Below, piece after piece: positions 1 to 6,503 of a stretch of 23,549 nucleotides of DNA. Source of the stretch: DATEUP01 sp041485285 (GTDB lineage Archaea; Thermoplasmatota; DTKX01; DATEUP01); NCBI GenBank assembly GCA_041485285.1, contig JBGPJF010000035.1, positions 1 to 23,549 on the forward strand, given 5' to 3'. Positions within the stretch are counted from its first letter, which is position 1. Each line of letters begins with the position of its first letter. Position numbers and translations under genes: made by a program. Below the pieces are notes generated by a model. The model searched no databases. It saw only the letters and a list, made by a program, of their open reading frames with translations, and was not told the origin of the DNA.

Positions 1-201
1 GTCGGGCCGGACGGTTCCAACACTTTTGCGCTCATCATTGCCCTTTACCTCTGCCTCGAAGTCGCTGTGGCCGACTGGTTCGCCGCAAGGCTCACCTCCG
101 ACCGCGTCGCTTCCGACTTCGGACGGGGGCTTGCCCGGGATGTCCCGGTCGCGATGGCCCTGTTTGTGACGGTCTTCCTGGGAAGCGGGCTCCTGTTCTA
201 G
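1..201 (+). CDS. C-terminal part of a membrane protein (5' end outside window)
   Basis: Reading frame 1 is open from the first base to a TAG at 199-201 and encodes 66 residues with no start codon required, so the gene begins upstream of the window. Two hydrophobic stretches are visible: one near the beginning (TFALIIALYLCLEVAVA) and one at the extreme C-terminus (VPVAMALFVTVFLGSGLLF), separated by a charged loop with several Arg and Asp residues. This suggests the last two transmembrane helices of an integral membrane protein. I do not recognise the family, and too little is present to propose a function. The next gene starts about 40 bases downstream on the same strand. Confidence 0.6.
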   Translation, partial: VGPDGSNTFALIIALYLCLEVAVADWFAARLTSDRVASDFGRGLARDVPVAMALFVTVFLGSGLLF

Positions 202-240
202 CCGACCCTCGGCGAAAAGGCGCAAATAGGAGTGGCGAAG

Positions 241-420
241 ATGGCCGTAGCGGTTGCGATGCGTAACCGATTGGCGGAGATCGCCTCGTCGAGCGTCCCG
301 TTCCGGCCCAGTTCCCACGTGAACTGGATCCGAATCGACTGGTCTCTCCTCGATGAAGCGCTCGCAGACGCCGAAAAAACGCCTGAGCAGGTAATGGCGG
401 AGATCTGCGAAGGAAAGTGA
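241..420 (+). CDS. Small hypothetical protein, 59 aa
   Basis: Short ORF of 59 residues, not recognised. A GTG at 232 is in frame but lies inside the AGGAG ribosome-binding site (228-232), so the ATG at 241, 8 bases after that site, is the better start. The N-terminal half is rich in Ala, Ser and Arg; the C-terminal half (WSLLDEALADAEKTPEQVM) is predicted helical and acidic. The stop is 3 bases before the TTG start of the next gene, so the two are probably co-transcribed and translationally coupled. The size and pairing could fit an antitoxin-like or adaptor protein, but no motif supports that. Confidence 0.55.
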   Translation: MAVAVAMRNRLAEIASSSVPFRPSSHVNWIRIDWSLLDEALADAEKTPEQVMAEICEGK

Positions 421-423
421 ACC

Positions 424-933
424 TTGCTCGATGCCATCGAAACGGCCTGTCGGGATGTTGGGTGGCAGGTAAGGACTGCGCGGGTCTCGATCACCGGGGC
501 GGAGCCCCGGCCTGCCCTGCTGATTCAGCGGGGCCGAATTGAGGTCATCGCGGTCAACGAGGCCAGCTTCATTCGGCTTTGCTGGCTTTTGCAGTTGAAC
601 GCCGAGGAAATTGGCCGCATCCGCGGCTTGTCGATCGCCGGCAGGCGCCGTCTTCAGCGGAACCTGGAGCGACTCTGCTCAGATGGGCGCACCGTCGGCT
701 CGATCTTCGAAGAGCCTTTCGACGGCGAGTCTACCCTCGTGGGAGTAATGATCGAGCAGAGGCTGGTTGCGGCCGTATTCGGACCGGAGATGATGCAGCG
801 CGCCGTTGATGGTTTGGTGGAGATTGCTGTTATCGCCCGGCGTGTGGCAAGTGCACTTGCAAACCTCGCCGAGGCGGACGCCGGATTGCCGCGGCGGCCG
901 GGCGCTGCGGGCCCCGACCCGATGGTAGGGTGA
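424..933 (+). CDS. Hypothetical protein, 169 aa
   Basis: The ORF of 169 residues starts with TTG, preceded by a GAAGGAAAG ribosome-binding stretch that overlaps the end of the upstream small gene. I do not recognise the family. The protein looks soluble: an N-terminal alpha/beta-like part with a strand pattern (ALLIQRGRIEVIAVN), a central basic segment (RRRLQRNLERL), and a helical C-terminal part before a Gly/Pro/Ala-rich tail. There are no Cys clusters, nucleotide-binding loops or transmembrane helices. Close coupling with the 59-residue protein upstream implies a shared role. Downstream, a new promoter-like CTTTAA (about 949-955) precedes the zinc-ribbon gene, which suggests this two-gene unit ends here. 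Confidence 0.6.
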   Translation: MLDAIETACRDVGWQVRTARVSITGAEPRPALLIQRGRIEVIAVNEASFIRLCWLLQLNAEEIGRIRGLSIAGRRRLQRNLERLCSDGRTVGSIFEEPFDGESTLVGVMIEQRLVAAVFGPEMMQRAVDGLVEIAVIARRVASALANLAEADAGLPRRPGAAGPDPMVG

Positions 934-989
934 ACGCCCCATAGAATCCTTTAAGGGGGGCCTGGCACGTCCCGAAGGGGGGACAGCCC

Positions 990-1652
990 ATGACTTTGAA
1001 GGCATTCACCGACAACTACTCGGACAACAGCACGGAAGCGGGATTCCAGTTTACGTTCAACTGCAACATCTGCAACGAGGGCTACAAGTCGACCTTCATG
1101 GCCTCGACGACCTACAAGAAGGGGAAGTTCCTGAGCGGGTTTGGCAAAGTCGCGGGCGCGGCCACGCAGATGGCCGGGACCTACAAGACGGGGATGGCCG
1201 TGAGTACAGGGACAAATGTCCTTGGCGAGCGGTTCCATGGGATGAGCCCGCAGTGGCAGCGCGAACACGAGGAGCAGTTCTTCAAGGCGCAGGAGGAGGT
1301 CAAGGGGAGTTTCATCCGGTGCCCCAAGTGCACGAACTGGGTCTGCCACAACGACTGGAACGAACGGGCGGGGCTGTGCGTGCGCGAGGCCCCGCGGCAA
1401 GCGGTGGAGATCGCCTCGGCGCGTGCGAACAAGATGGTGTCCGACATCCATCAAAAGGCGGCCCAGACCACAGTCTTCACTGGCGAGATCACGGACCAGC
1501 AGACGGCTTGCCCGCAGTGCGGGCGGCCGGCGGGCACGGGCAAGTTTTGCGCAAACTGCGGCGCGACGCTCGGGATGGCCAAGTGCCCGAAGTGCGGGGC
1601 AGGGGCGCAGCTCGGCGCGAAATTCTGCCCAGAGTGCGGCCAAAAATTCTAG
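990..1652 (+). CDS. Double zinc-ribbon protein, 220 aa
   Basis: Soluble 220-residue protein rich in zinc-binding knuckles. CNIC lies near residue 26 and CPKCTNWVCHNDW near residue 111. At the C-terminus are two adjacent short ribbons, CPQCGRPAGTGKFCANCG and CPKCGAGAQLGAKFCPECG, which match the double zinc ribbon (DZR) pattern. The middle is Gly/Ala/Thr-rich (about residues 48-75). DZR domains usually mediate protein or nucleic-acid contacts, so no enzyme activity is implied. The ATG at 990 follows a G-rich ribosome-binding stretch, and a TATA-like CTTTAA lies about 38 bases upstream. The protein ends naturally just after its last knuckle (GQKF), followed by TAG. The same frame then stays open into the DHFR-like gene downstream. 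Confidence 0.85.
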   Translation: MTLKAFTDNYSDNSTEAGFQFTFNCNICNEGYKSTFMASTTYKKGKFLSGFGKVAGAATQMAGTYKTGMAVSTGTNVLGERFHGMSPQWQREHEEQFFKAQEEVKGSFIRCPKCTNWVCHNDWNERAGLCVREAPRQAVEIASARANKMVSDIHQKAAQTTVFTGEITDQQTACPQCGRPAGTGKFCANCGATLGMAKCPKCGAGAQLGAKFCPECGQKF

Positions 1653-1721
1653 CACGGCAGCGGGGTTGAGCGCACGCCTGGGGCTGCCAAGGGCCGCGCC
1701 CGCCAAACGCCCCGAGGCCCC

Positions 1722-2282
1722 AAGGCCTCCGTCTTCATCGCGACGAGCCTCGACGGTTTCATTGCCCGCGAAAACGGGGACTTGGATTGGCTACCCGTGC
1801 CTGGGGAAAGCGACTCCGAGGACTACGGGTACGGCGCGTTTATGGGCCGCATCGATGCGATTGTGATGGGGCGCAAGAGCTTCGAGAAGGTGCTATCGTT
1901 TGGAGGCTGGCCTTACGGGAAAAAACCCGTCGTCGTCTTGACGCGCCGGCCGATCCGAATCCCGAAGAGGCTGGAGACGTCGGTTGAAGTCATGTCCGGC
2001 ACCCCCGCGCGGATTGTCGACATTCTATCCAACCGCGGGCTGCGCCGCCTCTACGTCGATGGCGGCCAAACGATCACCGCGTTCCTTGAGGCCGGATTGA
2101 TTGATGAGATCGTCATGACACGCGTGCCGGTTATCCTCGGTGAGGGGATCCCCTTGTTCGGCCCGCTCGGTCGGTCGGTCACGCTGAGGCACGCTTGGAC
2201 GCGGCGGTTCAAGGGCGGCCTTGTCCAGAGCAGGTACAAGGTGGCGCGCACCGCCCCCGCGGGGCGGCGCGGTCGGAAATAG
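1722..2282 (+). CDS. RibD C-terminal/DHFR-like reductase, start codon missing
   Basis: Homology to the RibD-C/dihydrofolate reductase-like family (COG0262) is clear. The first strand reads KASVFIATSLDGFIARENGD, followed by LDWLP, IVMGRKSFE, KPVVVLTRRP and the cofactor-side LYVDGGQTITAFLEAGLIDE, then RVPVILGEGIPLFG. These proteins use NAD(P)H to reduce pterin- or pyrimidine-like substrates; the substrate here cannot be read off. About 186 residues from 1722 fit the family length. The problem is the start: from the upstream TAG (1650-1652) to 1781 there is no ATG, GTG or TTG in frame, and the first one, TTG 1782, would remove the first beta strand and catalytic loop. The gene may be a pseudogene, may use a non-standard start, or may be made by readthrough from the zinc-ribbon gene. 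Confidence 0.7.
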   Translation, partial: KASVFIATSLDGFIARENGDLDWLPVPGESDSEDYGYGAFMGRIDAIVMGRKSFEKVLSFGGWPYGKKPVVVLTRRPIRIPKRLETSVEVMSGTPARIVDILSNRGLRRLYVDGGQTITAFLEAGLIDEIVMTRVPVILGEGIPLFGPLGRSVTLRHAWTRRFKGGLVQSRYKVARTAPAGRRGRK

Positions 2283-2315
2283 CAGCGCGCCATCTTGGCC
2301 CCAAACCGGCCACGG

Positions 2316-2642
2316 TCAGCGCGCGCGCCGTGCTTGCACGCGCAGCCATTCCTGCTGAACGCGTTCGCGGAATGAACCGCGGTGTTTCCGGTCGGGGGCC
2401 CAAAGCATGACGAAAACGGTGGTGACCCATGTTTCGAGGGCATACCAGGTGCTCCAGACATCTTGCCTCAAATAATAGCCGAACAAGAAGAGGACCCAAG
2501 CCCCCACCACGAAAAGCAAAGCGGAGAAGGCCAGGAACTGCAGCAAGAACATTCGGAAGGTCTTGGGGCGCGCGCGGGCGTGCCATGAGATCAGGCGCCG
2601 TCCACCTCGAAGGGCGGCCTTGATGGTGGGGGACCGGGCCAC
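2316..2642 (-). CDS. Small two-helix membrane protein, 108 aa
   Basis: The GTG start at 2642 is preceded on its strand by GAGG with a 6-base spacer. The protein has a basic, Arg-rich N-terminus (residues 1-30), one hydrophobic helix (FLLQFLAFSALLFVVGAWVL, about 32-51), a short loop with LRQDVWSTW, a second helix-like segment (TWVTTVFVMLWAP), and a basic C-terminal tail (RVQQEWLRVQARRAR). By the positive-inside rule both ends would be cytoplasmic, making a hairpin. No family was recognised. It is divergent from the DNA glycosylase gene, with a 113-base spacer that must carry both promoters. An alternative start is the ATG at 2552, which would leave only the helices and tail. Confidence 0.6.
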   Translation of the reverse strand: MARSPTIKAALRGGRRLISWHARARPKTFRMFLLQFLAFSALLFVVGAWVLFLFGYYLRQDVWSTWYALETWVTTVFVMLWAPDRKHRGSFRERVQQEWLRVQARRAR

Positions 2643-2755
2643 TGAACGCCTCTTCGTTTCCTACCCATCGCACGTAGAAGAAGTGTCCCGTACCGGCAAC
2701 CCACTCTTTGCCGTTCGCGATACGCTTTTCCCAACAGGGGGCATTGTCACGGACG

Positions 2756-3370
2756 ATGCCCACCCACCGCGCTGCCGTCCGGCACCTGAGGGCCGCAGAC
2801 CCCGTGATGCGCCGGGTCATCGAGCGGGTCGGCCCGTGCAAGCTCGACCCGGAGCAGCGGCCCGATGTCTTCCACGCGCTGGTTCGTGCGATCATCTACC
2901 AGCAGTTGAACGGGAGCGCGGCGGGCTCGATCTACCGCAAGTTCAAAGGGCTCTACCCGGGGAAGCGCTTCCCGACGGCGGCCGACATCGCGGCCACGAG
3001 GGACGCGGCAATCCGGGGCGCGGGGATCTCCCCTCAGAAGCTGTCGTACCTGCGCGACTTGTCGCTGAAGGTGGAGGACGGCACGCTCAAACTGCGCAAG
3101 GTGAAGGCGCTCAGTGACGAGGCCGTCGTCGAGCACCTGACGCAGGTGCGGGGCGTCGGGCGATGGACGGCCGAGATGGTGCTCATGTTCACGCTCGGCC
3201 GCCCGGATGTCCTGCCGGTCGATGATTACGGGTTCAGGCGTGCGGTCCAGATCGAGTACAAGATGCGGGTACTCCCGAAACCCGAGCGCCTGCGCAAGCT
3301 CCCCGAACCGTGGCACCCCTATCGGACCGTGGGCACCTGGTACCTCTGGCAGAGCCTCTCGGCAAGGTGA
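2756..3370 (+). CDS. AlkA-type DNA-3-methyladenine glycosylase (HhH-GPD)
   Basis: Base-excision-repair glycosylase of the HhH-GPD superfamily, AlkA branch, which removes alkylated purines from DNA. About 204 residues from the ATG at 2756. The helix-hairpin-helix is VRGVGRWTAEM (about 131-141), the catalytic Asp is in LPVDDYGFRRA (about D157), and the family's early helix FHALVRAIIYQQL (about 39-51) is intact. There is no iron-sulfur cluster motif at the C-terminus and no Lys before the GPD loop, so a monofunctional alkyl-base glycosylase is more likely than a bifunctional EndoIII/OGG lyase. A TTG at 2708 is in frame but adds 16 residues unlike the family start. It is divergent from the small membrane protein gene upstream. 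Confidence 0.85.
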   Translation: MPTHRAAVRHLRAADPVMRRVIERVGPCKLDPEQRPDVFHALVRAIIYQQLNGSAAGSIYRKFKGLYPGKRFPTAADIAATRDAAIRGAGISPQKLSYLRDLSLKVEDGTLKLRKVKALSDEAVVEHLTQVRGVGRWTAEMVLMFTLGRPDVLPVDDYGFRRAVQIEYKMRVLPKPERLRKLPEPWHPYRTVGTWYLWQSLSAR

Positions 3371-3416
3371 AGTTTGATAGTCCTGACTGCCCTCCTAAAA
3401 TGGGGGGGTTCGAGCC

Positions 3417-3878
3417 GTGGCTTTCCGCATCGAGAGTCCCGCATTCGCCTCACGGGGAACGGTCCCTCGCAAGCACACCTGCGACGGGGCCGACCAGTCG
3501 CCGCTCCTCACGTGGCACGACGCGCCCTTCGGCACGCAATCGTTCGCTCTTATCTGCGACCCCGACGCGCCGATGGGTACGTGGATTCACTGGGTAATCT
3601 ACGCGGTTCCTGGCGTCTCGACGGGGCTCCCCGAAGGTGTGCCTCAAACGCCCACGCTGCCCGACCATTCGCGGCAGGGGACGAACAGCTGGAAAAAGAT
3701 CGGGTATGGGGGACCTTGTCCGCCGCTTGGCAAGGCGCACCGGTACTTCTTCAAGCTCTATGCGCTCGGCGAAGAGCTTTCGTTGGGGCCGGGAGCAACG
3801 AAACAGCAGTTGCAGGGTGCCATGGAAGGCCTAATCTTGGGGACCGCCGAATTGATCGGCCTGTACGCACGCGCTTGA
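3417..3878 (+). CDS. YbhB/YbcL family PEBP protein
   Basis: Member of the phosphatidylethanolamine-binding (PEBP, Raf-kinase-inhibitor-like) family, bacterial/archaeal YbhB-YbcL branch. At 153 residues it has typical length. Both signature ligand-pocket motifs are present: DPDAPMGTWIHWVIY (about 48-62) and the later PCPPLGKAHRYFFKLYAL, with His and Asp in place for the anion site. No signal peptide is seen, so it is probably cytoplasmic. The physiological ligand in archaea is unknown; the fold binds phosphorylated or anionic groups. The start is GTG 3417, behind a run of G residues about 12-18 bases upstream. The 3' end overlaps the tail of the convergent methyltransferase gene by 48 bases. 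Confidence 0.88.
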   Translation: MAFRIESPAFASRGTVPRKHTCDGADQSPLLTWHDAPFGTQSFALICDPDAPMGTWIHWVIYAVPGVSTGLPEGVPQTPTLPDHSRQGTNSWKKIGYGGPCPPLGKAHRYFFKLYALGEELSLGPGATKQQLQGAMEGLILGTAELIGLYARA

Positions 3879-4421
3879 TGAGGGTCGGGTGCCCCTGAGC
3901 ACATACCCGGGGCTTGACGCAAACGTTTCCACCGCTGAGAATCCCGCCGCCCTCAACTTGGCCGCCAATTCCTCCGAGGTTACCAACGAAACGTGCCCCG
4001 CAAACCGGTGCAAGAACCGCCCCTGCTTTCCCCGCGGATCAAACTCGAAGATGACGAGCCTCCCGCCTGGGGCGAGGACCCTGCGGATCTCCGCGAGCGC
4101 CGCGCCCACATCGTGAAAATGGTGGAGGGAGACGCTCGCGATCGCCCGATCGAACGTTGCATCAGGGAAAGGAATTCGTTCGGCGGTTCCCGCCACAAAT
4201 TCGAATTGGGGCCTGCGCTTGGCCCCCGACCGCCGTCGACGCTCGTGGGGTTCGAGGACCACCACGCGAGGACAACCGCCGGCGACGGCCTCCACAACCG
4301 CGCCGGTCCCTCCGCCAATGTCGAGGAGCGCGTGGGCTGACGAGGCGTCGAGTTCCTGGCGCATCCGCTCGGTGGACCCAGCAAATGCATCGAGCCGGTG
4401 TCGTTCGAAGTAGGACGCCAT
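3831..4421 (-). CDS. Class I SAM-dependent methyltransferase
   Basis: Methyltransf_11-type enzyme of about 196 residues. Motif I, which binds S-adenosylmethionine, is LLDIGGGTGAVVEAV (about 33-47). The acidic residue after strand 2 is in VVLEPHE, motif II is GTAERIPFPDATFDRAIA, then SVSLHHFHD, and the post-III segment is LAPGGRLVIFEFD. These proteins methylate small molecules, lipids or quinones; sequence alone does not show the substrate. The ATG at 4421 is preferred; a TTG at 4430 would add three residues. It follows agmatinase by 15 bases on the same strand and is probably co-transcribed with it. Its 3' end runs antisense through the last 48 bases of the PEBP gene. Confidence 0.8.
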   Translation of the reverse strand: MASYFERHRLDAFAGSTERMRQELDASSAHALLDIGGGTGAVVEAVAGGCPRVVVLEPHERRRRSGAKRRPQFEFVAGTAERIPFPDATFDRAIASVSLHHFHDVGAALAEIRRVLAPGGRLVIFEFDPRGKQGRFLHRFAGHVSLVTSEELAAKLRAAGFSAVETFASSPGYVLRGTRPSSSACVQADQFGGPQD

Positions 4422-4436
4422 ACGGCTCAACCGCCG

Positions 4437-5321
4437 CTACTTCCGCCCCTTCCCCAGTTTCGCCTCGCGCACGGCGATCACCTCGCGCACCTCGCGTGCG
4501 GCCAGCGCGCTGGTGTTCCCGTTGTCAAAAGGCGGGCAGGTCTCATTGACATCGAACCCAACAAGCCGCGGCGCGAAGTGGTCGATGACGGCCTTCACGT
4601 CGTGGTCGGATATCCCGAACGGCTCAGGCGTCCCAACCCCCGGCGCAATCGACGGGTCGTGACCGTCCATGTCGATGCTGAGATACAGCGGCCCCTTCGG
4701 CCCGAGCGCCTTCTCGGCCCCGGTGATCGCCCACTGGATGCCGTGCTGGTGGATCTCACGCGCGTAGGCCCACCGGAGGCCGAGCGCCTTCGCATCCTTG
4801 TATTCGTTCTTCTCGATCGAACGGATTGCGAATTGGTAGATGCTCTTCGCGCCGCAGATGTCTGCGATGCGCCGGGCCGCACACGCGTGCGAGTTCGGCG
4901 TCCCGAGGTATTCGGGGCGGAAGTCGAGGTGCGCGTCGATGTACAGGCACTGGAGACCTTTGTGCTTCTGGGCCAGCACCCGGAACACGCCGGGGGCGAG
5001 CGAGTGCTCGCCGCCAAGCACGATCGGGAAGGCGCCCGCCTCGACCATCTCGCGCACGTCGGACTCGAGGTCGGCGAGCATCTCCTCGGGGTGGTGGTAC
5101 TCGCCGATGTTGCCGAAGTCGTGGACGGGCACCTCCGCCAAATCGACGTTCCACTCGTTTGCCCAGGTCTCGAAATTGTAGCTCGCCTGGCGGATCGCGT
5201 CGGGGCCGAACCGCGCGCCGGGACGGAACGAGGTGGTGGCGTCGTAGGGGACTCCGAGGATCGAATAGCGCGCGTCCTTCAGCTGGGCGTTGGCATCGGC
5301 AAAGGTCCGGTGTTCGCCCAT
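4437..5321 (-). CDS. speB: Agmatinase / ureohydrolase family
   Basis: Binuclear-manganese ureohydrolase, most likely agmatinase: agmatine + water gives putrescine and urea. The three metal-binding signatures are complete: GGEHS (103-107), YIDAHLDFRP (127-136) and SIDMDGHDPSIAPGVGTPEP (215-234), followed by FDVNETCPP near residue 260. About 294 residues from the ATG at 5321 is normal for the family; a start at 5360 adds 13 residues (Pro/Ala-rich) that look non-conserved. Agmatinase is favoured over arginase or guanidinobutyrase from the archaeal context: aIF5A, which needs spermidine-derived hypusine, lies on the same strand about 1.2 kb upstream. The substrate is inferred and not proven by a diagnostic residue. 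The next gene, a methyltransferase, follows closely. Confidence 0.88.
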   Translation of the reverse strand: MGEHRTFADANAQLKDARYSILGVPYDATTSFRPGARFGPDAIRQASYNFETWANEWNVDLAEVPVHDFGNIGEYHHPEEMLADLESDVREMVEAGAFPIVLGGEHSLAPGVFRVLAQKHKGLQCLYIDAHLDFRPEYLGTPNSHACAARRIADICGAKSIYQFAIRSIEKNEYKDAKALGLRWAYAREIHQHGIQWAITGAEKALGPKGPLYLSIDMDGHDPSIAPGVGTPEPFGISDHDVKAVIDHFAPRLVGFDVNETCPPFDNGNTSALAAREVREVIAVREAKLGKGRK

Positions 5322-5411
5322 CGCACCACCTGCCGCAGGGGGAGGAAACCGCTCGGCCACTTGAGCGTTTGGAAGCGCGAAGCGCTGGCGCGCCGAGGCG
5401 CGATGGCGCCT

Positions 5412-5427
5412 GAAAGGCTTCTTATCC
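5412..5427 (+). promoter_or_regulatory. Promoter (BRE/TATA-like) of first zinc-ribbon membrane gene
   Basis: A purine-rich GAAAGG is followed at once by the AT-rich CTTCTTATCC, in the arrangement expected of an archaeal BRE plus TATA box. It lies about 62-77 bases before the ATG at 5489, which leaves room for a structured leader of roughly 40 bases. The same GAAAGG plus AT-rich layout precedes three other membrane or exported protein genes in the window. Confidence 0.45.
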
Positions 5428-5450
5428 GGGGCGCCAACTTGGAAGGCGCT

Positions 5451-5470
5451 CGGGCGCGCGCTTGCGCCCG
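5451..5470 (+). promoter_or_regulatory. Leader hairpin before first zinc-ribbon membrane gene
   Basis: A perfect 7-base-pair stem, CGGGCGC pairing with GCGCCCG, closes a 6-base loop (GCGCTT). It sits in the predicted 5' untranslated leader, ending 6 bases before the GGAGG ribosome-binding site. All pairs are G-C, so it would be stable. A second possible stem (GCGCC 5431-5435 with GGCGC 5445-5449) lies just upstream. Its role is unknown; it could protect the 5' end or modulate translation. Confidence 0.4.
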
Positions 5471-5488
5471 GACTTCGGAGGCCAGGCC

Positions 5489-5863
5489 ATGGCGATGATG
5501 TATTGCCCCCGCGACAACCGGAATGTCGAGGCGGCCCAGGGCTACAACCTCGTCCTTCTCATTGTCCTGCTCATCGTCACCTTCGTCATTGGGGGCCTCA
5601 TTTACTTCTTTTTGACCTACAGGGACAAGTGCCCCTTCTGCGGGTCACACGAATTAATGGCGCCTCTCGCTACCGGCCCGCTCATGATTGCGCCCGGCAT
5701 GATGGTGGCGATGCCCGGCCAGCCCTACATGCCCCAACCGATGATGCAGCAGCCAATGCCCCCGCCGGCCGCCACGCAGAACTGCCCGGGCTGCGGCAAG
5801 ACGATCGTGTGGTACCCGGAGCACAACCGGTGGTGGTGCGCCGCCGAAAACAAGTGGCTCTAG
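5489..5863 (+). CDS. Zinc-ribbon membrane protein, first paralog
   Basis: Small membrane protein of 124 residues, one of a tandem pair with the gene at 6045. Order of parts: a short N-terminal segment with YCPRDNRN; one transmembrane helix (LVLLIVLLIVTFVIGGLIYF, about 21-40); a CPFC knuckle; a Met/Pro/Gln-rich linker (PGMMVAMPGQPYMPQPMMQQ); and a C-terminal ribbon NCPGCGKTIVWYPEHNRWWC. In the many archaeal proteins with this C-terminal motif a fourth ligand normally follows (CxxC after RW-Y/W); here it reads CAAENKWL, so that Cys is absent, although a His lies in the loop. The ATG at 5489 is chosen because GGAGG lies 7 bases upstream; a start at 5462 has no such site. It has its own promoter and is divergent from agmatinase. 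Function unknown; possibly a membrane-tethered adaptor. Confidence 0.8.
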   Translation: MAMMYCPRDNRNVEAAQGYNLVLLIVLLIVTFVIGGLIYFFLTYRDKCPFCGSHELMAPLATGPLMIAPGMMVAMPGQPYMPQPMMQQPMPPPAATQNCPGCGKTIVWYPEHNRWWCAAENKWL

Positions 5864-5964
5864 CGGCTAGAAACCCGCCTGCGCCTTCGATGACCCCGCG
5901 AGAGCGCCCCCACTTGAGCGACTGGAAAGGCGGAAACGCCAAACCGGCCCGCGAGCGCGCCCCC

Positions 5965-5980
5965 GGAAGGTTTCATAAGC
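5965..5980 (+). promoter_or_regulatory. Promoter (BRE/TATA-like) of second zinc-ribbon membrane gene
   Basis: GGAAGG is followed by TTTCATAAGC, matching the layout seen before the first paralog and at a nearly identical distance from the start codon (about 65-80 bases before ATG 6045). This suggests the promoter was duplicated along with the gene, so each copy has its own promoter and they are not one operon. Confidence 0.45.
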
Positions 5981-6003
5981 CGTCGGTTCGTTTGAGGAGG
6001 CGA

Positions 6004-6024
6004 CTGGGCAGGAAACTGCCTCAG
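6004..6024 (+). promoter_or_regulatory. GNRA-loop leader hairpin before second zinc-ribbon gene
   Basis: GGCAG-GAAA-CTGCC forms a 5-base-pair stem capped by a GAAA tetraloop, a particularly stable GNRA loop. It extends with a G-T pair and a one-base bulge to CTG/CAG outer pairs. It falls in the predicted leader between the TATA-like element (5971-5979) and the ATG at 6045, close to the expected transcription start. The first paralog also has a leader hairpin, but with different sequence. Confidence 0.4.
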
Positions 6025-6044
6025 GAAAACGGGAGTGGAACGCG

Positions 6045-6422
6045 ATGCCGATCATGTTTTGTCCGAGGGACCAGCGGAACGTGGAGACCGTCAAGGGCTA
6101 CAGTTTGGGGGTGCTCATCATCCTCTTGCTCATCACGCTGCTTGGAGGCATCATCTACTACCTCCTCACGCACAAACCGAAGTGCCCGTTCTGCGGCTCG
6201 AGGGACCTAATGGCGCCGGCTGCCGGAGCGGCGGTGATGATGCCCGGCGGAATGGTCGCGGCCATGCCTGGCCAACCGATCGGGTACGCCCCGCAACCGA
6301 TGATGCAACAGCCGGTGGCCCAGCCGGCCGCGACGCAGAACTGCCCGGGCTGCGGCAAGCCGCTCACCTGGTACGCGCAGCAGAACCGATGGTGGTGCGC
6401 GGCCGAGAACAAGTGGCTGTGA
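6045..6422 (+). CDS. Zinc-ribbon membrane protein, second paralog
   Basis: 125-residue paralog of the protein encoded at 5489, with the same order of parts: FCPRDQRNVETVKGY, a transmembrane helix (LGVLIILLLITLLGGIIYYL), CPFCGSRDLMAPAAG, a Met/Pro/Gln-rich linker, and the C-terminal NCPGCGKPLTWYAQQNRWWC followed by AAENKWL. As in the first copy the expected fourth Cys after RWWC is missing; in addition the loop His of copy one is replaced (AQQN). Zinc binding by the C-terminal ribbon alone is therefore doubtful, unless CPFC supplies ligands or the protein dimerises. The ATG at 6045 follows GGGAG. The 3' end converges on aIF5A with an 81-base spacer. Function unknown. Confidence 0.8.
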   Translation: MPIMFCPRDQRNVETVKGYSLGVLIILLLITLLGGIIYYLLTHKPKCPFCGSRDLMAPAAGAAVMMPGGMVAAMPGQPIGYAPQPMMQQPVAQPAATQNCPGCGKPLTWYAQQNRWWCAAENKWL

Positions 6423-6503
6423 GCCGCTTGGCGCGAGGGTGCACGCTCGATTGACGAGTTTGCGCGCCGCCCGAACCGCGGTGTCGAGAAGGCGCGGCCG
6501 GCG

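Noticed and set aside
1650..1652. TAG read as pyrrolysine, joining zinc ribbon and DHFR-like protein
   Set aside because: The zinc-ribbon protein ends just after its last CxxC knuckle as such proteins usually do, other genes in the window end in TAG, and no pyl genes are visible. Kept only as a low-probability alternative.
4398..5498. 366-codon open frame on the plus strand
   Set aside because: It lies antisense to agmatinase and the methyltransferase start; its translation is Arg/Val/Glu-rich low-complexity, typical of a GC-rich shadow frame, while the minus strand has all ureohydrolase motifs.
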